Source: Chloroflexota bacterium (GTDB lineage: Bacteria > Chloroflexota > Anaerolineae > J102). Taken from it: a stretch of 12,796 nt of DNA. Both the position numbers and the translations under genes were made by a program. The first letter of the stretch is position 1. Every line of letters starts with the position of its first letter. Below, piece after piece: positions 7,822 to 12,796 of this stretch. The stretch is from the NCBI GenBank assembly GCA_003353825.1, contig PIVW01000130.1, positions 1-12,796 of the forward strand, given 5' to 3'. Under the pieces are notes generated by a model, which worked only from the letters and a program-made list of their open reading frames with translations, did no database searches and was not told the DNA's origin.

Positions 7822-8523
7822 ATGGCTAGACTGATCGGCACCTACTTGTACGTACTCCGCAATCTGCGCTTTCATCTTTGGGTTGATATCCCCCTTAACA
7901 GCTGGTTGATCACCCTGATTTTACTCCTCTCGCCATTGCCACTGACGGGAATTCTACCGGGCGGTCTGGCACTGAGCCTGGGGTTCCTCTTACTGACCTT
8001 CACCATTGTCTTCAGCCAGTGGTGGGCACGCCGGCGTTTCTACATACACTTTGTGGCAGAGGGTCAGATCTCTGATCCCGGAGAGCAACAGCCCCTTTGG
8101 CCGGAAGACAAGCTGTTACTCTTTGCAACCGGCCGCTTCGAGGTCGAGGGTAGACGGGACCGTTTTACAAATCTAATGGCTTACTACCGCACGTTTGAGA
8201 CGCGAGAACACGTGGTCATGGCTCGCATCACACCAACTCGCTACCTTAGGCTAGGTCGCACGCCGGTGGATGTTCTCGGTATGTGGTACCTTTTTATTAC
8301 ACCTGATTATTTGAATCAGGTCGTCGCTGGGAACATGTATTATGGTACCGAGCCGCAACCGGCGCTAAAACTCAATTTCACACGATTGAACGACAAAGGC
8401 AAGCGTATTCCGATGGTCGCTTATCTCAGCTTTGCTTCTGAGGCCGACCGCTTGCGTGTCTACGCCGACCTCCTGTTGGATATGGGAGGGCCCGCCAACA
8501 TACCCTGGCGACGCACTGCTTAG
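7822..8523 (+). CDS. Hypothetical membrane protein with two TM segments and a soluble C-terminal domain
   Basis: 233 residues; I do not recognise the family. Residues ~27-45 and ~48-66 form a tight hydrophobic hairpin followed by a positive WARRR stretch. That orientation would leave the C-terminal domain (70-233) in the cytoplasm. This domain alternates short strands (LLLFATGRFEVEG 98-110, HVVMARITPTRYLRLG 130-145, MVAYLSFAS 198-206) and ends in a helix (EADRLRVYADLLLDM). That would suit a PH-like or similar beta-rich fold, but this is only inference. The open frame extends upstream to 7519 inside ftsH and through the terminator hairpin. The ATG at 7822 was chosen because GGAAG lies 7 nt before it and the preceding 101 codons overlap ftsH and look non-coding. 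It lies 172 bp after ftsH and converges on the M20 peptidase gene. Confidence 0.8.
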   Translation: MARLIGTYLYVLRNLRFHLWVDIPLNSWLITLILLLSPLPLTGILPGGLALSLGFLLLTFTIVFSQWWARRRFYIHFVAEGQISDPGEQQPLWPEDKLLLFATGRFEVEGRRDRFTNLMAYYRTFETREHVVMARITPTRYLRLGRTPVDVLGMWYLFITPDYLNQVVAGNMYYGTEPQPALKLNFTRLNDKGKRIPMVAYLSFASEADRLRVYADLLLDMGGPANIPWRRTA

Positions 8524-8562
8524 TGGGTGCATCTAGAACGAATCGGCTTTGACACAATCCGT

Positions 8563-9912
8563 TTAATCTCTAGCAAAACGGCGGAACAATTCCACCAGGA
8601 ATACAATATTGCGGAAGTAGTCGTCAAGGCGGATATTTTCGTTGGGAGCATGCATGTTGGTACCGACGTAACCCACGCCCACCGTCACGCCATCCATGTC
8701 CAAACCCTGTACTAACGGATACATGGGACCGCTGCCGCCATGCGAAGGGAAGACAACTGGCTCGTGGCCGTAAACATGTTCGGCAGTCTTAATCACAGCC
8801 TGGACGATGTCAGCATCCGGGCGAGAACGTGAGGTGGGGCAGGCGCTGCGAGGGACGATCTCGATATCGTTGAAGCCACGGCGGTCGAGATGAGCACGGA
8901 GGAGTTCTAGCACCAACGCTGGATACAGATCTGGCACCAGGCGAAAATCGATCTTGACTGATGCGTCACTGGGCAACACAGTTTTCTGGCCCTCATCGAT
9001 AAACCCGGAGCGGATACCACAGATCGTGCAGGTCGGGGCATAGAGGAATGCCCTGAGCGCCTCGCGGTCATCCATATTATTGATAAATGCATCGATACCC
9101 CAATTCCGTTTCAAGGCATCGCCATCATAGGGTATGCTATCCAAAAATGCCTCTTCTTGAGGTGTTACAGCCCGAACATGATCGGTGAAGCCATCGATGG
9201 TGATAGCATCGTCGGCTGCTTTGAGTGTATTGAGGGCCTGTACCAGTCGCCAGGCGGGATTGGGAGCGACAGGCGCATAGGCTGAATGAAGATCATGTTT
9301 GGCGCCACGCGCCCGCAATTCCACATACTGTATGCCTTTTACGCCCAGATAAATGGTGTACCGCTCATTGCTGTCGAACTCGCCAGATTCCCACAAACAA
9401 CCGTCTGAACGCAGCTCACCGGCATGGAGCGCCGCTACCGGATCAAGATTGGGGCTACCTATCTCTTCCTCACCCTCTACAAAGAATTTTACTTGCAGGG
9501 GGAGTTGGCCGTAAAGCGCCTGGTATATCTCCACCGCCTGGATACGTGCCAACAGATCTCCTTTATCATCAGCAGCACCGCGAGCGTAGAGCTTACCATC
9601 ACGAACGGTGGGTTCAAATGGTGGTGTTTCCCACAAATCGAGCGGATCAGGGGGCTGAACATCGTAGTGGCTATAGGAGAGGATGCTACGATCTCCACCT
9701 CCTGTAGTACCCCAGACAATCGGCGGTCCCCCGTCCACTGGCCATAGTTCGGCCTTACATCCGACCTGTTGCAGGCGATTTTTCAGCCACAATGCCATCG
9801 ATTCCAGATCTGCTGCCTGACCAGATATCGAGGGAAGGCGACAGGACGCCTTCAAGTCTTCGAGCAGATTGTCTTTGTGTGCTTCGATGTATTGCCAAAC
9901 CCTATCTGTCAT
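8563..9912 (-). CDS. M20 family dipeptidase (CNDP-like zinc metallopeptidase)
   Basis: 449 residues, typical of M20 dipeptidases, cytosolic enzymes that cleave short peptides or N-acyl amino acids. Expected di-zinc site: His82 and Asp84 in SHYDVQPPDP, bridging Asp115 in RGAADDKG, general base Glu149 and ligand Glu150 in EGEEEIGSPNL, an acidic ligand in ESGEFD (~176-180), and His421 in HAPNENIRL. His209 in HDLHS fits the dimerisation-domain histidine that completes the site of the other subunit. All key residues appear present. No signal peptide. The ATG has AAGGA about 11 nt upstream, and a good promoter lies further up. It converges on the two-TM protein gene with only 39 bp between stops and is divergent from the lipid kinase gene. 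Substrate preference cannot be read from sequence. Confidence 0.95.
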   Translation of the reverse strand: MTDRVWQYIEAHKDNLLEDLKASCRLPSISGQAADLESMALWLKNRLQQVGCKAELWPVDGGPPIVWGTTGGGDRSILSYSHYDVQPPDPLDLWETPPFEPTVRDGKLYARGAADDKGDLLARIQAVEIYQALYGQLPLQVKFFVEGEEEIGSPNLDPVAALHAGELRSDGCLWESGEFDSNERYTIYLGVKGIQYVELRARGAKHDLHSAYAPVAPNPAWRLVQALNTLKAADDAITIDGFTDHVRAVTPQEEAFLDSIPYDGDALKRNWGIDAFINNMDDREALRAFLYAPTCTICGIRSGFIDEGQKTVLPSDASVKIDFRLVPDLYPALVLELLRAHLDRRGFNDIEIVPRSACPTSRSRPDADIVQAVIKTAEHVYGHEPVVFPSHGGSGPMYPLVQGLDMDGVTVGVGYVGTNMHAPNENIRLDDYFRNIVFLVELFRRFARD

Positions 9913-9968
9913 TTCAGCGATGTCCTTTTCGAAATAAGGGGTGGTTGTTATTTACCCATCTTGTTGCG

Positions 9969-9997
9969 ATTATACTCCCTACAGATTGGCGTGTACA
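9969..9997 (-). promoter_or_regulatory. Candidate sigma70 promoter of the M20 dipeptidase gene
   Basis: On the minus strand TGTACA (9997-9992, 4/6) is followed after exactly 17 nt by a perfect TATAAT (9974-9969). Transcription would start near 9962, giving a leader of about 50 nt. No comparably good plus-strand promoter for the divergent lipid kinase was found; TTGACG at 10066-10071 has no convincing -10 partner. Confidence 0.55.
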
Positions 9998-10106
9998 ATA
10001 AGCGAACCTCAAATGTCAACCCAGCGCTGAGAATTAAATAACACACGGAACGCTACGTTCAATTCTTGACGTAATTCCGCATGCCATTCTGCCTTAAGTT
10101 CTTAGC

Positions 10107-10118
10107 CCGATATATCGG
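10107..10118. promoter_or_regulatory. Perfect 12-bp palindrome overlapping the lipid kinase Shine-Dalgarno sequence
   Basis: CCGATATATCGG is self-complementary and its last two bases are the first two of the GGAG ribosome binding site (10117-10120), which lies 6 nt before the ATG at 10127. It could be a repressor operator, or chance; a 12-base palindrome without a loop is too tight for a stable RNA hairpin. Confidence 0.35.
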
Positions 10119-10126
10119 AGTTCACC

Positions 10127-11044
10127 ATGTCCTCGATGATCGTCATCCTCAATCCTCACGCCAACCGTGGCGATAGCAAACACAAAATCGATGCCGGCTT
10201 GCAAGCGCTTTCGCACTCCTGGCTCGATTTTGATGTCGAACTGACCGAGCATCGAGGACACGCTGCCGAAATCGCCGAACGAGCAACTCGCGATGGAATC
10301 GACATCATTGTTGCAGCTGGAGGTGATGGCACCGTAAACGAGGTGGCAAACGGTATTCTACGCGCTTGGGAAGGCAAAGAGGGTCATGCTCCCACAGCTC
10401 TTGGGCTTTTACCGATCGGCAGTGGCAATGATTTCGCGGGTGGGCTCGGGTTGGATATGGGGTTACAAGATGCTATCGACAGGTTACGCCGCGGGCATAC
10501 TCGGGTAATCGATGTCGGCTGCATTGAGCCTGCATCCGAACCTTCTCGTTATTTTGTCAATGTGATGGGAGGGGGATTGGATGCAAGGATTAACATCGAA
10601 GCGCAAAAGATCAAACGGCTGCGAGGTTCCGCCATTTACCTGGTCGCTATTATCAAAACCATCCTCATTTACTACCGCACGCCACAAACAACCCTGCGGC
10701 TCGATGACGGCGCCATAGTCTTCCCTATGCTCATGACACTGGTTGCAAACGGTCCTCGGCTAGGGGGTGGTTTTATCTGTGCCCCCGATGCTAACCACAG
10801 CGACGGCCTGTTTGATCTTTGTATTGTCAGAAAAACAACTCGCCTCGATATGTTACGCATGATCCCCAAATTCATGAAGGGCAAACATGTGGGTCATCCC
10901 AAAGTCACGATGGCTCGAACGTCCAGTATCGAAATCGATTGCCCGGATGGTATTCCTTCACAGGCAGATGGCGAGGTTATAGGCAACCATGTCAAATCCA
11001 TGAAGGTTTCCATAATCCCGGACCGGCTCAAGATCATTGTGTGA
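10127..11044 (+). CDS. YegS/DgkB-type lipid kinase (diacylglycerol kinase family)
   Basis: 305 residues, usual for the soluble DgkB/YegS family, which phosphorylates diacylglycerol or related lipids at the membrane surface and returns diacylglycerol to phospholipid synthesis. Nucleotide-binding motifs: GGDGTVNE (65-72) and PIGSGNDFA (96-104). The second domain has VMGGGLDA (146-153), GGGFICAPDANHSDGLFDL (213-231) with a likely catalytic Asp at 226, and QADGE (279-283) near the ATP site. No TM segment. The first ATG is preferred over Met4 because GGAG lies 6 nt upstream. Divergent from the M20 gene and convergent with aroKB; no partner gene in the window. Members differ in lipid substrate (diacylglycerol, phosphatidylglycerol, sphingoid bases), so the exact reaction is open. 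Confidence 0.93.
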   Translation: MSSMIVILNPHANRGDSKHKIDAGLQALSHSWLDFDVELTEHRGHAAEIAERATRDGIDIIVAAGGDGTVNEVANGILRAWEGKEGHAPTALGLLPIGSGNDFAGGLGLDMGLQDAIDRLRRGHTRVIDVGCIEPASEPSRYFVNVMGGGLDARINIEAQKIKRLRGSAIYLVAIIKTILIYYRTPQTTLRLDDGAIVFPMLMTLVANGPRLGGGFICAPDANHSDGLFDLCIVRKTTRLDMLRMIPKFMKGKHVGHPKVTMARTSSIEIDCPDGIPSQADGEVIGNHVKSMKVSIIPDRLKIIV

Positions 11045-11048
11045 TGTT

Positions 11049-11105
11049 GGGGCGGGGTGGGGCTTGCCCCCGCCTTATGTGCGACCGCAAGGGTCACCCC
11101 TACGG
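11049..11105. repeat. Two adjacent REP-like GC palindromes between convergent genes
   Basis: The first unit has GGGGCGGGG (11049-11057) facing CCCCCGCC (11067-11074) across a short G-rich loop. The second has GACC (11083-11086) facing GGTC (11092-11095) across GCAAG, then CCCCTACGGG. They fill almost the whole 55-bp gap between the lipid kinase and aroKB stops, and the aroKB TAG (11102-11100) lies inside the second. Similar GC palindromes with CCCCTACGGG ends are dispersed in many environmental bacterial genomes; whether this copy is part of such a family needs the full genome. The hairpins may also end transcription from both sides. Confidence 0.6.
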
Positions 11106-12698
11106 GATTATAACGTGGGTCAAAGCTTGTCGAACCTGTTCCGCATCGACATCGTCATGGAGGGCGACATGGCCGATGGCGTGTGGTAACACGAAACGTA
11201 AGCGCTTGCCTTGGCGTTTCTTGTCGGTGGCCATGGCCGCCTTCACGGCATCGATCTCCAAACCTGAAACGCTGGTGGGCAGCCCCAGATAGTTTACAAT
11301 ACCTGCAATGCGCACAGGCAATTCTGGTGCACAGTCTGCGCGAGCGGCTGCAACATGGGCACTGGCTATCAGACCGATCGCCACGCCCTGCCCGTGGGGT
11401 ACCGAGTAACCACTAACCTGTTCGACGGCATGGCCGAAAGTATGGCCAAGATTAAGATGAGCGCGTTCACCTTGCTCAAAAGGATCGCGCTCGACGATAC
11501 CTATTTTCACACGCAGCGCCCGTGCCAGCATTGATTCCAAGGATTCTGGCCCGGACCCTTCGAGTTGGGCAAAAAGTAGGGGGTCGGCAATAATGCCGTG
11601 TTTGATCACTTCGGCAAGGCCGTTGCGAAATTCGACAGATGGTAGGGTCGAGAGAAGGTTCGGGTCCACCACCACCAGTTCGGGCTGTTTGAAGGCGCCG
11701 ATGAGGTTCTTGCCCTGCGGCAAATCTACACCGGTTTTGCCCCCGATTGAAGAATCTACCATTGCCAGAAGCGTGGTAGGAATCTGCACAAACTGAATGC
11801 CGCGCAAAAAAGTTGCCGCGGCAAAGCCCACCATATCGCCAACCACTCCCCCCCCCAAGGAAAGGAGGACGCCACTGCGATCAAGGCCGGTTGCCAAGAG
11901 TTCATCATAGATGCGGGAGATAGTCGTTAGATTCTTGTGCGACTCACCTGCAGGAAGGGTAATCATCGTGCATTCTCGCCCAGCCGCAACCAATGCCCGT
12001 TGCAACCGTTCTGCCCAATGTGGACCGATATGTTCGTCGGTGATGATACCTATCATGCCGTCCAAACCCCGTTCGGCCAGCAGATCGGGCAGTTCATCCA
12101 ACAGCCCGCCCCCCACCAGGATATCGTAACCTCCACCATCGGGTGTGGACACAGGCAAGCGTAATACCCCACCCAAACCACTCTCGACCAATTCGATCAC
12201 TTCGGCGACGACTTCCGCAACCGTGCGTCCACTGGTATCGATACGGTAAGGGATCTCGGCGTAGGCAGCCGCACGTTGATTCATCAACTCGACCACTCGT
12301 TGCTGCCCGTCAGGCCGAGCTAACAACGGCCGATTGATATCTTCTCCCACTCTTTCCTCAATAGCACTGACACTGGCCGACAAACAGATCAACAAACTGG
12401 TGCGCGCTATCATCTCACGGTTGCTAGAGTCGACTAAGGCCCCACCGCCAGTGGCGATCACATGGCCATCCAAGACGGCCAGATCACGTAGGACTGCCCT
12501 CTCCAGCGCCCGGAATCGTGCCTCACCATGATGTTCGAATATCTCAGGGATGCTCATACCAGCTTGCTCGATAATGAGATCGTCCATATCCACAAAGGGG
12601 CGACCAAGCTGCGCCGCCACTTCACTGCCCACGGCCGACTTGCCAGTTCCCATAAAACCGGTGAGGACAACATTCGGAATTGATTTGCTCTCAGACAT
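11100..12698 (-). CDS. aroKB: Bifunctional shikimate kinase / 3-dehydroquinate synthase
   Basis: 532 residues from the chosen ATG: AroK fused to AroB, covering steps 5 and 2 of the shikimate pathway to chorismate. Shikimate kinase (~8-172): Walker A GFMGTGKS (14-21), DMDD (37-40), ARFRALE (60-66), TGGGA (83-87) and lid NRPLL (122-126). Dehydroquinate synthase (~185-532): GGGVVGD (282-288), PTTLLAMVDSSIGGKTGVD (307-325), KNLIGAFKQP (330-339), EVIKHG (363-368), LGHTFGHAVE (417-426) and PHGQG (434-438). Glu363, His419 and His435 fit the zinc ligands. All catalytic motifs look intact. The frame opens further up to 12788, but the extra 30 residues overlap a repeat and lack family similarity. ATG 12698 puts Walker A at the usual distance from the N-terminus. 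No Shine-Dalgarno sequence precedes it. The stop codon lies in a REP-like palindrome. Confidence 0.97.
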   Translation of the reverse strand: MSESKSIPNVVLTGFMGTGKSAVGSEVAAQLGRPFVDMDDLIIEQAGMSIPEIFEHHGEARFRALERAVLRDLAVLDGHVIATGGGALVDSSNREMIARTSLLICLSASVSAIEERVGEDINRPLLARPDGQQRVVELMNQRAAAYAEIPYRIDTSGRTVAEVVAEVIELVESGLGGVLRLPVSTPDGGGYDILVGGGLLDELPDLLAERGLDGMIGIITDEHIGPHWAERLQRALVAAGRECTMITLPAGESHKNLTTISRIYDELLATGLDRSGVLLSLGGGVVGDMVGFAAATFLRGIQFVQIPTTLLAMVDSSIGGKTGVDLPQGKNLIGAFKQPELVVVDPNLLSTLPSVEFRNGLAEVIKHGIIADPLLFAQLEGSGPESLESMLARALRVKIGIVERDPFEQGERAHLNLGHTFGHAVEQVSGYSVPHGQGVAIGLIASAHVAAARADCAPELPVRIAGIVNYLGLPTSVSGLEIDAVKAAMATDKKRQGKRLRFVLPHAIGHVALHDDVDAEQVRQALTHVIIP

Positions 12699-12704
12699 GA
12701 ATGT

Positions 12705-12710
12705 AGTATA
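12705..12710 (-). promoter_or_regulatory. Candidate -10 box implying a leaderless aroKB transcript
   Basis: TATACT on the minus strand ends 6 nt before the aroKB ATG, so initiation at the usual distance would fall on or next to the A of the start codon. Together with the absent Shine-Dalgarno sequence this fits a leaderless mRNA. The -35 region is poor (TGGGAG at 17-nt spacing), which lowers confidence. Confidence 0.35.
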
Positions 12711-12744
12711 CTGACAACGGGCATAAACTCCCATTTCAATAGAA

Positions 12745-12796
12745 CGCAGATTTCGCAGATAAGGCGGATTCTCGCAGATAAAAATCAAAAAATCCG
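12745..12796. repeat. CGCAGAT-type short repeat cluster, running to the window edge
   Basis: CGCAGAT occurs at 12745-12751, 12754-12760 and 12773-12779, with a variant GCGGAT at 12764-12769, followed by an A-rich run. This looks like one arm of a dispersed intergenic repeat. It lies upstream of aroKB and its other part is outside the window. Confidence 0.6.

Noticed and set aside
12699..12788. Longer N-terminus of AroKB
   Set aside because: The 30 extra residues are encoded partly by a dispersed repeat, and the shikimate kinase P-loop would lie unusually far from the start.

Overview
The window is about 12.8 kb of a bacterial chromosome with seven recognisable genes, one frameshifted gene and one orphan secreted-protein gene. 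It looks like a member of Chloroflexota (Anaerolineae/Caldilineae-like). The clues are a multi-TM/GAF histidine kinase, a bacterial GH3 protein, an AroK-AroB fusion, and REP-like GC palindromes and CGCAGAT-type repeats of a kind I associate with such genomes. This is inference from gene style, without a marker gene. No rRNA, tRNA, CRISPR array, insertion sequence or phage gene was seen.

Left part (1-4430, minus strand): a compact operon read right to left. A promoter near 4467-4495 leads into an ICMT/PEMT-like membrane methyltransferase-family gene. That gene carries a one-base frameshift in a six-G run at 3931-3936. Restoring the frame moves its stop to 8 bp before a GH3-family acyl-adenylate-forming enzyme (2199-3827). 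About 20 bp further is a large membrane sensor histidine kinase with GAF, HisKA and HATPase domains, whose 3' end lies beyond position 1. The kinase has no stop codon in the window, so simple ORF lists miss it. The operon joins a sensor kinase, a candidate acyl-amino-acid synthetase and a methyltransferase-like protein, and is the most interesting part of the window.

Middle (4431-5807): an AT-richer stretch with one orphan secreted protein (signal peptide, four cysteines, Asn-Pro-Asp-Pro repeat), flanked by two gene-poor spacers.

Right part (5808-12796): housekeeping genes. ftsH (membrane AAA+ protease) has its own extended -10 promoter and a strong hairpin terminator. It is followed by an unrecognised two-TM protein. 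An M20 zinc dipeptidase lies convergent to that protein. Divergent from the dipeptidase is a YegS/DgkB-type lipid kinase. Convergent to the kinase is a fused shikimate kinase/3-dehydroquinate synthase. REP-like palindromes fill the gap between the last two and supply the aroKB stop codon.
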